Below, one piece after another: positions 35,488-43,689 of a stretch of 64,000 nt of DNA (positions are counted from its first letter, which is position 1; the number at the start of each line of letters is the position of its first letter). The position numbers and the translations under genes were made by a program. The notes below the pieces were generated by a model, which was given only the letters and a program-made list of their open reading frames with translations, was not told where the DNA came from and did no database searches. This DNA is from Hyphomonas sp. (GTDB lineage Bacteria > Pseudomonadota > Alphaproteobacteria > Caulobacterales > Hyphomonadaceae): the NCBI GenBank assembly GCA_016124495.1, contig WGNP01000002.1, forward strand, positions 109,676 to 173,675, read 5' to 3'.

Positions 35488-36600
35488 CTATTCGATGATC
35501 TCGTAGCCCTCGGGGATGACGAACACATCCTGCGTGGAAGCAATCCCGATATCCGGCTCGAGCTGCTCACCCGGTCCATTCTCGCGCCGCTCATAGGCGG
35601 AGACCAGCGAGAGATAGGGCGGCACGTGCACCCAGCCGTGATCGGCGGTGTTTTGGATGATCTCGAAGTGCAGGTGGATCGTCGTCGGAGTGCCGCCGAA
35701 ATCATTCGACACATAGCCGATCAGGTCGCCCGCCTTGACGCTTTGGCCGGCGGTCACCGCGAGGCGCTTCATGTTGAGATGCATGTAGTTGTAGATCGAG
35801 CCTTCAGCCCGCAGTTTCACTGTGTACGTGCTGATCGACGAAATGATCCCATCCTCGACAGCGACCACTTCATGCATTCCGCGGGCGTCGGCGGTCTGAC
35901 CGCGCAGCGTCTTGCAATCGGTCGCCGTACCGACGCGGATGTCCTGGCCCTGATGGATCTTGGCCACCGGGCAGAAGGGCGTCTTGCGGTTGGCAGAGCG
36001 GGTCTCGCAGAAATTGTCCCGCCAGGGTGCGGAATAGTTGCGCGGGTCGCACTGGTCGCCACCGGCCACACCGCCGCCGAATGCGAACACCTGCGACTGC
36101 AGCACTGCCGGCGCGGACTTGATCGGAAAAATCAAGCCGGGGGCATGCACAATCTGATCGGGAAAGCCGCCACCTGAACCCGCCAGCAGCGCGCCCGGCT
36201 GATAATAGCTGAACACAGGCGCCACAGGTTCGGGCTCCGGCTCAGGGACCACGACCGGCGTCTCGGGCTCCGGCTCCACCGGCGTCTCGTCCACCGGCAC
36301 ATCGACCGGCGGCGTCGTTGTCTCCTCGGTAGAATCCACTGGATCTGGTTGCGGCGCCGTTCCATCCGTCGGCGTTCCCGGCTCAACGGGCGTTTCGCCT
36401 TCCGGGGTCTCGACGGGCGTTTCTAATTCGTCATCGTCGACCACGGGCGGCGGCGGACCGGGCGCGCCGGGCGGTGTTTCAGGCGGAGCTTCGGGCATGC
36501 TGGGCTCCGGCCCACCATCTCCGGGATAGCGCACGAAGTCGCAGGCAGCCATCGAGGTCAGAAGCAGCGCGACGGCCGCTGCGGCCAGTAGGTTTCGCAT
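35488..36600 (-). CDS. M23 family metallopeptidase lipoprotein
   Basis: The 370-residue protein has a lipobox in SMAACDF (near residue 20), a long Pro/Glu/Thr-rich linker (about 30-130, with repeated PETPV-like units), and a C-terminal LytM domain. Catalytic zinc residues are His216 and Asp220 (HQGQD), and His309 and His311 (HLHFEI). Unlike degenerate EnvC/NlpD activators, all these are present, so it should be an active peptidoglycan endopeptidase anchored to the outer membrane. Its ATG overlaps the stop of the upstream lipoprotein, making it the last gene of the four-gene envelope operon that starts with the S8 protease. Confidence 0.88.
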   Translation of the reverse strand: MRNLLAAAAVALLLTSMAACDFVRYPGDGGPEPSMPEAPPETPPGAPGPPPPVVDDDELETPVETPEGETPVEPGTPTDGTAPQPDPVDSTEETTTPPVDVPVDETPVEPEPETPVVVPEPEPEPVAPVFSYYQPGALLAGSGGGFPDQIVHAPGLIFPIKSAPAVLQSQVFAFGGGVAGGDQCDPRNYSAPWRDNFCETRSANRKTPFCPVAKIHQGQDIRVGTATDCKTLRGQTADARGMHEVVAVEDGIISSISTYTVKLRAEGSIYNYMHLNMKRLAVTAGQSVKAGDLIGYVSNDFGGTPTTIHLHFEIIQNTADHGWVHVPPYLSLVSAYERRENGPGEQLEPDIGIASTQDVFVIPEGYEIIE

Positions 36601-37244
36601 CAACGGGTTCCTGAAATCGCAAGGTCGCGTGCGAACGCAACCGCTTCCTCTTCGGTGATGCAGGCGGGCATGCCGTTCACCAGTTCCTTGCATTCAAACT
36701 CGACCAGATAGTCCGCGCCATAGCGCGAGAAGGCGACCTGCGCGCCATTGGTGGTCGGCTGAAAGCTGAAGGCTTCTGTGCGCGCGGGCGCTGCGCCGGC
36801 GCCAGGCTCGGTCATCACCACGTTCGTGCCGTTGACGATGATGTCGTACGCCTCCGACGGGAAGAAGGCATAATAGCCGTCACTGGTAGGCTGGAAGCGC
36901 ACGGCCACGTCACCGCTCTGGGCCGCAACCGGGCCGGACGGCAGGAAGACCGGCACAGGCGGCGCATCTCCGCCGGACTGAACCGAGAAGCTGCCCTCCA
37001 GATCATCCGCCGAGCGGGAGGCGAGGTCGCGGCGGGCGGCTTCCCAGTCGATCACTGCGCCCGAAGACGCCGATTCCGGATGCACCGGCAATTGCGCGCC
37101 GGGCTCAGCCACCGCTGCATCCGGTGCCTCGGTGGCCGCCGGCCCGGTGCCGGATGTATCGGCCGGACGCTGGAATACGCGGTCGCAGGCCGTCAGCGCG
37201 ATCACGCTGACGAGGAGGCCGGAGATGATCAGTGTACGGTTCAT
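36600..37244 (-). CDS. Hypothetical lipoprotein of the S8/M23 operon
   Basis: At 214 residues it has a signal with lipobox ALTACDR, a low-complexity Ala/Pro/Glu stretch to about residue 60, then a beta-rich domain (VAVRFQPTSDGYYAFFPSEAY, VAFSRYGADYLVEFECKEL) with one cysteine pair (FECKEL, MPACIT). No family is recognised. It overlaps the M23 gene by ATGA and follows the prodomain-like gene after four bases, so it is part of the same complex or pathway in the envelope. Confidence 0.65.
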   Translation of the reverse strand: MNRTLIISGLLVSVIALTACDRVFQRPADTSGTGPAATEAPDAAVAEPGAQLPVHPESASSGAVIDWEAARRDLASRSADDLEGSFSVQSGGDAPPVPVFLPSGPVAAQSGDVAVRFQPTSDGYYAFFPSEAYDIIVNGTNVVMTEPGAGAAPARTEAFSFQPTTNGAQVAFSRYGADYLVEFECKELVNGMPACITEEEAVAFARDLAISGTR

Positions 37245-37248
37245 GCAG

Positions 37249-37875
37249 TTATTCCTTGCCGGGATGAGCAACATAGTCGGGGTCGGCATAGGAGACCCCT
37301 TCCACCTTGAGAAGACGGTCCTGGACCGCGCGAATGTCTTCCGGCGTCGCGGACGCGCCGGGGGCCATCTGGTAGGCGAGCTTGATCTCGCCCGAATAGC
37401 TGGCGCCCACCAGCGAGAAATCGGCGAGGCCCGGCAGCCGCGTGACAAGTTCGCCCCATGCTGTCTGCGCGACGGCGGGATCGCGCTTGAAATTACGGGT
37501 GATCTCGTCAATCTCCGGCGCGCCCTTGAGGCGGACAATGAAATGCACCTCGGTGCCATCAGCCCGCGCGGGACGGACGGACGGCTCTGCCCGCGCGCCC
37601 TGCGCCTGCGCAATCTCCACCACTGGAATCTGAGGCTCGGCCGAAGCAGGTCCGCTGCGCTCAAAACTGCCTGCAGCCTGCATCTGCGCCGGCTCCGGCG
37701 CGGATGACGGCTCGATATCCACGCTCATGACCGGCGCAGGACCCGGAGCGGGATTGCCCGGCGGCGGATCATTGTTCAGCGCGGCAATCGCCAGCGCAAC
37801 CGCCCCGCCGACGCAGCCCAGTCCCAGCGCGCCGAGCGGCCCTCCCAGATGCAACGGCGCGCGGGTTCCCGCCAT
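37249..37875 (-). CDS. Membrane-anchored protein with protease-prodomain-like C-terminus
   Basis: The protein is 208 residues. An N-terminal hydrophobic helix (about 8-35, glycine/alanine-rich) is followed by a Pro/Ala linker and a folded domain from about 105 to 205. That domain starts EVHFIVRLKGAPEIDEI and ends LLKVEGVSYADPDYVAHP. The last strand pattern (hydrophobic, E/GV-x-YA-DPDY) is what is seen at the end of subtilisin I9 prodomains, and resembles the FEYVEPDFIF strand inside the neighbouring S8 protease. It begins one base after the protease stop. It may be a separate folding chaperone or inhibitor of that protease; this is inference. Confidence 0.65.
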   Translation of the reverse strand: MAGTRAPLHLGGPLGALGLGCVGGAVALAIAALNNDPPPGNPAPGPAPVMSVDIEPSSAPEPAQMQAAGSFERSGPASAEPQIPVVEIAQAQGARAEPSVRPARADGTEVHFIVRLKGAPEIDEITRNFKRDPAVAQTAWGELVTRLPGLADFSLVGASYSGEIKLAYQMAPGASATPEDIRAVQDRLLKVEGVSYADPDYVAHPGKE

Positions 37876-37876
37876 G

Positions 37877-40201
37877 TCAGCGACCTCCTCCACCGGATGG
37901 TGCGGCGGGTATGTTGGCGAGATTGAGCAGCCCCGTCCCGCAGGGACGCGAACACATGTCCGGACTGCCCGCAACCGCTGTCGTGCCGGGATACTGGCTG
38001 CACAGGCCGGAGCATTGCAGCGGCTCGCGGGCGTCCACCGCGCCGGTCAGCGTTGCGATCAGCTCGTCCTTGGTGGCCGAGGGCGTGCGCGCCTTCAGTA
38101 GCGCCAGCGCCGCGGAGACATGCGGGGCCGCCATGCTGGTGCCCTGCTCATAGGCATAATGACAGGTGGCGACACTCGCGCCGGTGACCGGATCATAGCA
38201 GTTGGTCGCCGCCTTCGTGGACAAAACGCCATCCGGCTTGCTGTCGCCATTGTCGTCGCGCGTCAGGTCGCCGCCAGGGGCCAGCAAGGTCACTTCCGGC
38301 CCGTAATTCGAGTAAGGCGTCAGCTGCCCGCGCGCATCGCTGGCTGCCACCGTCACCACGCCCCGGCATCCGGCCGGCGCGTAATAGCTGGTCGACATCC
38401 GCGCATTGCCCGCGGCCGAGACGACAATCGCGCCGCGTTCGGTCACCGCATCGATCGCGTCCTGCAGCGAGGCCGGGCAGGCGCCCAGCAGGCCAATTGA
38501 CAGGTTGATGATGTCCGCCGGGTTCTCATTCCACACTTCGGTATCGCCCGGGCCCTCGGCCGGGATCAGCCCGGCGGCCCAGCGGATCGCATCGTTAATG
38601 TCGGACAGGCGCCCGCCGCATTTGCCGAGCGCCCGGACCGGCACCAGGCGCACATTCCACGCGCCGCCCGCCACACCCGAACCATTGTTCGTTGCTGCCG
38701 CCCCGACCGTGCCCGCCACATGCGTGCCGTGGAAACTGTCAGCGGCGTAGGGTTTCGTCGGATCGCACATATCGCCCGGATCGTTCGCATCGCTGTCGCG
38801 CCCGTCGCCGTCATTGCCCATGCGCGGATCGGACACCATGTCCCAGCCCGCCATTATGTTGGGCGAGCCGGCAATGTCCGGATGCGTCATCTGCAAGCCG
38901 GTATCGACCACCGCCACCACTACGCTGCGCGAACCGGTCGTACCCTGACGGTTCCAGAACGTCTCGAACCCGGCGCCGCCAGCCGTGCGGCCATCGGTCG
39001 TGCCCCGGTCCCGGAAGTGCCATTGCAGCGCCCAGAGTGGATCGTTCGGATTGTAGCTTACCGGCGTCGCGGACGTCGTCGTGCCGCCGGTTGTCCCGGT
39101 TCCGGTGCCCGTCGCGGGCGGCGGTGCGTCCTTGGTACGGCGCACAAACTGGTTCTGGAAAATGAAGTCCGGCTCGACATATTCGAACTGGCCGGACGCC
39201 CGCAGGTCGCGCACCACGCAGGCCGTCGTCAGCGCCAGGTCCCCGGCCACGTCGGCCGGTTGCATGTCTGCCGGGCATTCCGCCTGGTCTGCCCGTACGA
39301 GGAAGTCGGGCGGACCCGTCCCGGCGCTGCGGAACTGTGTCGGGCTTGCGCCATCGGCGCCGATCTGGATGACCATCTGGCCCTGCCGCGACAGCGCTAC
39401 CTCGCCGCCGATGCCATACTTAGTCATCGTGTCCAGCATCACCGAGTTCGCGTCGATCTGCGCCTTGATGGTCTCGCGCACCAAAGGGGCCCGGCGCGCC
39501 AGCTTTCGCACCTCGGCCTTTTCCTCGACCGGCAGCGCCTTGAACTCCTCGCGCGTCAGCCCCTTGAGGCGGCCTTCCTGCAACGGCTGCTCGACCACCA
39601 TCTTGTCGATATCGGCCTCAGCCTGGGCGATCTCGCGTTCGGATTTCGCCACCGCTTTCGGATCCAGCGTGATCGTCGGCAGCGCCTGCTCCGGCTGCAT
39701 CACCTCCCCGATCGGCGCGCGCGATATGGCGGGCTCCGAGGCGCCCTCCGACGGAGCCGGCGCCGATTCCAGCCCGTCACCGGCGCTGTCCGCCGCCTCC
39801 TCGTAGTAATATTCTTCCTCGAAATACTCGAGCTCATCGGCCGAGAACTCGGCATCTTCCAGCATCAGGGCCGCCGTCGGGGCAATGTCGATGGGCTTGG
39901 CGATGATCGAGCCGATGGCGAACAGGGGGCGCTCGTCCTCGTCGATCAAGAACTCGGCCATCACGGTTCCGGCCAGCGCCCGGTCGGCCGTAGCGGCCGT
40001 TTCCAGGTTGCGCGCGCTCGGATCTACAATCGTCTCACCGCTGATCTGGCCGGCCGACTTGTCCGCCAGCTCCTTCGCCCGGTCGATGCGTTCACCAATC
40101 TGGTCGCAGCCCGAAAGCAAGGCCGTTCCGGCCAGAGCAGACACGATAACCCAGCGCAGCCGCCGGTCTGTCAGTCGTTTCAACATCTTGGTGGTCCCCA
40201 T
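37877..40201 (-). CDS. S8 family subtilisin-like serine protease lipoprotein
   Basis: At 774 residues it begins with a basic stretch and hydrophobic helix ending in lipobox LLSGC, so the protease is exported and lipidated. Residues 30-330 are a charged, acidic and Ala-rich region plus a prodomain-like segment (RASGQFEYVEPDFIF). The catalytic domain has Asp433 (VVDTGLQMTHPD), His491 (FHGTHVAGT) and Ser689 (GTSMAAPH). Several cysteines near the C-terminus could form disulfides. It is the first gene of a four-gene operon. A second ATG at 40186 with GGGGA upstream is an alternative start. The substrates are unknown. Confidence 0.92.
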   Translation of the reverse strand: MGTTKMLKRLTDRRLRWVIVSALAGTALLSGCDQIGERIDRAKELADKSAGQISGETIVDPSARNLETAATADRALAGTVMAEFLIDEDERPLFAIGSIIAKPIDIAPTAALMLEDAEFSADELEYFEEEYYYEEAADSAGDGLESAPAPSEGASEPAISRAPIGEVMQPEQALPTITLDPKAVAKSEREIAQAEADIDKMVVEQPLQEGRLKGLTREEFKALPVEEKAEVRKLARRAPLVRETIKAQIDANSVMLDTMTKYGIGGEVALSRQGQMVIQIGADGASPTQFRSAGTGPPDFLVRADQAECPADMQPADVAGDLALTTACVVRDLRASGQFEYVEPDFIFQNQFVRRTKDAPPPATGTGTGTTGGTTTSATPVSYNPNDPLWALQWHFRDRGTTDGRTAGGAGFETFWNRQGTTGSRSVVVAVVDTGLQMTHPDIAGSPNIMAGWDMVSDPRMGNDGDGRDSDANDPGDMCDPTKPYAADSFHGTHVAGTVGAAATNNGSGVAGGAWNVRLVPVRALGKCGGRLSDINDAIRWAAGLIPAEGPGDTEVWNENPADIINLSIGLLGACPASLQDAIDAVTERGAIVVSAAGNARMSTSYYAPAGCRGVVTVAASDARGQLTPYSNYGPEVTLLAPGGDLTRDDNGDSKPDGVLSTKAATNCYDPVTGASVATCHYAYEQGTSMAAPHVSAALALLKARTPSATKDELIATLTGAVDAREPLQCSGLCSQYPGTTAVAGSPDMCSRPCGTGLLNLANIPAAPSGGGGR

Positions 40202-40301
40202 GCGATTGCCAATGAACGCCCCAGTCCCATAGGTTAACGCTGTGATAAGATTATGACGAGGATGAGGCGCTGTCCAATCCCTTCAAGCGGCGGAGACCCA
40301 A

Positions 40302-41084
40302 TTGATCCAGACCATCCGCCTCGAGATTGCCGCCCCGCTGGCCGAAATAATTCTCGACCAGCCGCAGCGCCGCAACGCCCTGTCGCTGGAGATGTGGGCC
40401 GCCCTGCCTGCGCGTTTGGCAGAGGCCAATGCGGACCCGGCGGTGAAGGTTCTACTGCTGCACGGTGGCGGCACCGGCGTCTTCGCGGCCGGCGCCGACA
40501 TCTCCGAGTTTCCCGCCATCTACGGCACGGAGGCCGACGCCCGGCATTCCGGCCAGACCATCGCCCGCGCCTTGGCCGCCCTTGAAGACAGCCCGAAACC
40601 GGTGATCGCGGCGATCGAAGGCCCCTGCATCGGCGGCGGCGTCAGCCTGGCGGTCGCCTGCGACCTGCGGATCGCTACCACCAGCGCCACCTTTGGCATC
40701 ACGCCCGCCCGCCTCGGCCTCGTCTACCCGCCCGGCGACATGCTCCGTCTTGTCCGCCTCGCCGGCCCCGGCACCGCCCGGCGCCTCCTGTATACAGGCC
40801 GTATCTTCAGCAGCGCCGAGGCGCTCACCATGGGCCTCGTCGACGAACTGGTGGACGCCCCCGCCATCCTGCCGGCCGCCATCGCCCTCGCCGCTGAGAT
40901 CGCCGCGCAATCCCAATGGTCGGTGCGCGCCGCCAAACGCATGCTGCTCGGCTTCAATGCCGGGCTGATGCCTGACTCGCCTGAGGCCGAAGCCCTCTTC
41001 CTCGACGGTTTCACCAACCCGGATTTCGCCGAAGGCGTCAGCGCCTTTCTCGGCAAGCGCAAGCCGGACTGGAAAGTCCCATGA
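40302..41084 (+). CDS. Enoyl-CoA hydratase/isomerase family protein
   Basis: At 260 residues it has the crotonase oxyanion segments GVFAAGADISEF near residue 62 and IEGPCIGGGVSLAVACDLRIA near 105, plus FGITPARLGLVYPPG. It starts with TTG, eight bases after GGAG; no better in-frame start gives the family N-terminus. The stop overlaps the start of the CoA-transferase-type gene (ATGA). The substrate is probably a short branched or unsaturated acyl-CoA. Confidence 0.87.
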   Translation: MIQTIRLEIAAPLAEIILDQPQRRNALSLEMWAALPARLAEANADPAVKVLLLHGGGTGVFAAGADISEFPAIYGTEADARHSGQTIARALAALEDSPKPVIAAIEGPCIGGGVSLAVACDLRIATTSATFGITPARLGLVYPPGDMLRLVRLAGPGTARRLLYTGRIFSSAEALTMGLVDELVDAPAILPAAIALAAEIAAQSQWSVRAAKRMLLGFNAGLMPDSPEAEALFLDGFTNPDFAEGVSAFLGKRKPDWKVP

Positions 41085-42325
41085 GCCCCTTCGCCGCCCT
41101 TCGCGCCTTCCGGGCAAGCCTGCCCCCGCGCGCCCGGCTCTACGTCGGCGGCTGCAGCGGCGAACCGCTCGGCCTCGCCGAGGCTTTCCGCAAAGCGCCA
41201 GACCTCGCCGCCGGGCTCACCTTTGTCGGCCAATGGGTGCCCGGCCTCAACCAAACCGACTGGGCGAGCCTCAACCCGCACGCCGAAGCGGAAACAACGT
41301 TCCTCAGCCCGGCCCTGCGCCGGTCCTTCGACGCCGGTCGCACCCGCATCCTGCCGATGACCTGGTACCAGTCCTGGGACTGGCTATGCCACACCCCGCT
41401 GGACGGCGCAGTCCTGCTCGTCTCTCCTCCGGATACGGACGGAAATGTCAGTCTCGGCATCAGCCCGGATTTCGGACCGGCCGTAATCACCCGCACCGAT
41501 GTGCCGATACTCGCGCTGATCAGTCCGAACATGCCCGCCCCGCGCCACAGCGTGAAACTGCCTGTCTCCCGCTTCGCGCTGGCCGCCGAAGACTCCTCTC
41601 CCCTCGTCAGCGTACCAACCGCCCCGCTTGCGCCCGGTTTCCGCGAGATCGGCGAACATATCTGCAATCTCGTTCCGGACGGCGCCGCTCTGCAATTCGG
41701 CATCGGCAACGTGCAGCAGGCCGCGCTGACCGCACTCGCGGGACGCCGTGGCATGTCGATCTGGTCCGGCATCGTGTCCGACCCTGTGCTGGGCATGCTG
41801 GACGCCGATCCTGCCCTTCCGATCACGACCGGCGTCGCCGTTGGCACGCCCGCGCTCTACCAGCGCCTCGCCGAAGAGCCCCGCGTCCGCTTTCTGCCCG
41901 CCCGAGAAACGCACAACTTCGCCCGCCTCGCTGCGCTGCGCCGGTTCACCGCGATCAATTCCGTTCTGGAAGTCGACCTGTTTGGACAGGCGAATGCCGA
42001 ATTCATCCGTGGACGGCAGGTGTCCGGCACCGGCGGACTGACCGATTTTCTGCGCGGCGCCCGCGCCTCGCCCGGCGGCACCGGCATCACCGCCCTCCTC
42101 TCCACCGCCAGTGGCGGCGCCGTAAGCCGCATCGTCCCGAGGCTCGCACAAAACGCCGTCACCGTCCCGCGCGCCGACATGGACGTAGTCATCACAGAAC
42201 ACGGGCTAGCCCGCCTGCGCGGCCTTGATCTCGACGCCCGCGCCCACGCCCTCATCGCCATCGCCGCGCCCTCTCACAGAGACACGCTCGCGAGCGCCTG
42301 GGACGAGATGCGCCGAGGGGTGTGA
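41081..42325 (+). CDS. Acetyl-CoA hydrolase/CoA-transferase family protein
   Basis: The protein is 414 residues. The family glutamate that forms the CoA thioester is in NSVLEVDLFGQANAE near residue 300, followed by the conserved GTGGLTDFLRGA and the final ITEHGLARLRGLDLDARAHALIAIA block. Members of this class include 4-hydroxybutyrate CoA-transferase and acetyl-CoA hydrolase. It is translationally coupled to the enoyl-CoA hydratase, so it may charge or release the acyl-CoA that enzyme uses. Confidence 0.87.
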   Translation: MSPFAALRAFRASLPPRARLYVGGCSGEPLGLAEAFRKAPDLAAGLTFVGQWVPGLNQTDWASLNPHAEAETTFLSPALRRSFDAGRTRILPMTWYQSWDWLCHTPLDGAVLLVSPPDTDGNVSLGISPDFGPAVITRTDVPILALISPNMPAPRHSVKLPVSRFALAAEDSSPLVSVPTAPLAPGFREIGEHICNLVPDGAALQFGIGNVQQAALTALAGRRGMSIWSGIVSDPVLGMLDADPALPITTGVAVGTPALYQRLAEEPRVRFLPARETHNFARLAALRRFTAINSVLEVDLFGQANAEFIRGRQVSGTGGLTDFLRGARASPGGTGITALLSTASGGAVSRIVPRLAQNAVTVPRADMDVVITEHGLARLRGLDLDARAHALIAIAAPSHRDTLASAWDEMRRGV

Positions 42326-42807
42326 GGCGGTGAAGATGCCTCGCTGCGGAGGGGCTTATGCAACAGAACCCTCCGTTTCGAAAATAAAATCCGTATGCGC
42401 ATCAAGGCGCTGCCAAATACCCGGCCAGAACTTACACCAGGCGCCTCCGGCCGGAGTTAAACTGAGCCTCAAACCCGCCAGCGCACCCCCTCAGGCCGGA
42501 TAGAGCCAAAGGCCGACATCCGGCGCCACCGAGAGAGGACGAGAAGCAAACGATGCGAAGTGATAAAAAAATAAAATCAGATAAGAGAAAACCACCACCC
42601 TGAGCGCACGGATTGCAACGCGAAGAAGAAGTCCGGAGAGGCAAAAAGCCAAACTTGCGCCTACAGGAAACAACCCGTCCGGAAAACACACTCCATCCTG
42701 ATCAAGACGTTACGAAATGCCTGGCTACTCCTTCCGCAACACCTCCGCCCACGGATTCATTCGAAAAGTGCTTTTTGCATCTAAGCCCCACATCCAGAAG
42801 AAGGAGG
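42326..42807. other. Intergenic stretch without recognisable gene
   Basis: This 482-bp stretch is more A-rich than its surroundings. A weak hairpin (CGGAGGG at 42347 with CCCTCCG at 42369, then TTTCG) could end the CoA-transferase transcript. The open frames here have no protein-like composition. It is likely decayed sequence beside the broken thioesterase gene. Confidence 0.5.
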
Positions 42808-43141
42808 TCAGAGTTCCAGCTGCGCTTGCGTCGTCAAAGTCACCGGATTTCCCTCGGTCGTCTCAATCCGCGTCTGCCAGACCTGCAACCGGCGGCCGAC
42901 ACTGACCGGTTCCGCCGTCGCCGCGGGCACCGTGCCCATCGGCGCAGCTGCAATCAGGTTCGCCTTGCTCTCGGTCGTCATCGTGCCTTTCGAGCCTTCG
43001 GGCAGATTGGGGAAGGCGCCTATCGCACCGACGGTGACCGTCGCACTTACGCTCGCCTTCTCAGGGCGCATGAACGTCAGGCCGACCAGTTTCGCAAACA
43101 GAATGGACGCGGAAAAAAGCAGCGAGACCGGCGTCGCTCAT
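42808..43141 (-). pseudogene. PaaI-type (hotdog) acyl-CoA thioesterase, frameshifted and internally deleted
   Basis: The C-terminal half reads NLPEGSKGT, TTESKANLIAAAPMGT and GRRLQVWQTRIET, which is standard for PaaI-like thioesterases. Upstream, SILFAKLVGLTFMRPEKASV matches the N-terminus, but VSATVTV joins directly to GAIGAF near 43025, so about 20 residues with the HGG catalytic turn are missing. The ATG at 43141 overlaps the lipocalin stop as ATGA but is in another frame; a one-base change in the A6 run at 43113-43118 would join them. It is the last member of the HpcH-TrmO-ACAD-lipocalin operon. Confidence 0.75.
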
Positions 43142-43689
43142 CTCTGCTCAGTTTCCTTCAGCAGGCTGAGGTCATATCCGGCCGCCACCGCCGCCGCGTT
43201 CAGCTCGGCCCGAACATCTGGCGTCACCGTGGGCGTGCGCGACAGCATCCAGAGGAAACGGCCGGAGGGCTCACCGACCAGCGCATGCTGGTAAGCCTCG
43301 TCGAGATGTATGATCCAGTAATTGCCGCGCCCCTCCGGCAGCGGGACGGGCGCAAAGTTGACGAAGATTCGCGCACCGTTAGAGCCGGCCATCACACGGG
43401 CCACCGCCTCGGCGGAGCGCGGCTCACCGTCCCTGGTGCCGAAGCGGCAGGTATTGACCACGTTGACGCGGCCATCCGCCCGCAACGTATATTCGGCGGT
43501 CGTGCCCTCGCAATCCTTCTGGAAACTCGTCGGATAGCGCGAAATCTCGTACCAGAGGCCCATGTAGCGTTCGACATCGACCGACGAGACCGCCTCGAGC
43601 GGCGCTGCATCCTTGGCCCGGCCCGACGGCCCAGCTACGCAGGCGGCGAGAGCAATCGATGCGGCGGCAATCGTCAGGATACGGTACAT
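43138..43689 (-). CDS. blc: Outer-membrane lipoprotein lipocalin (Blc)
   Basis: At 183 residues it has a lipobox in ALAACVA, then the lipocalin start VDVERYMGLWYEISRYPTSF with the GxW motif, CEGTTAEYTLRADGRVNVVNTC and the C-terminal LWMLSRTPTV. The two cysteines flank the barrel as in E. coli Blc. It binds lysophospholipids or fatty acids in the outer membrane. Its ATG overlaps the dehydrogenase stop by one base (TGATG). The adjacent acyl-CoA genes suggest fatty acid handling. Confidence 0.92.
   Translation of the reverse strand: MYRILTIAAASIALAACVAGPSGRAKDAAPLEAVSSVDVERYMGLWYEISRYPTSFQKDCEGTTAEYTLRADGRVNVVNTCRFGTRDGEPRSAEAVARVMAGSNGARIFVNFAPVPLPEGRGNYWIIHLDEAYQHALVGEPSGRFLWMLSRTPTVTPDVRAELNAAAVAAGYDLSLLKETEQR

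Noticed and set aside
38720..40237. A 505-codon plus-strand frame opposite the S8 protease
   Set aside because: The opposite strand carries a full catalytic triad and lipoprotein signal; this frame is arginine-rich noise.
42432..42689. An 85-codon minus-strand frame in the gap after the CoA-transferase gene
   Set aside because: Cys/Ser/Arg-rich translation, no ribosome site, lies in A-rich decayed sequence.
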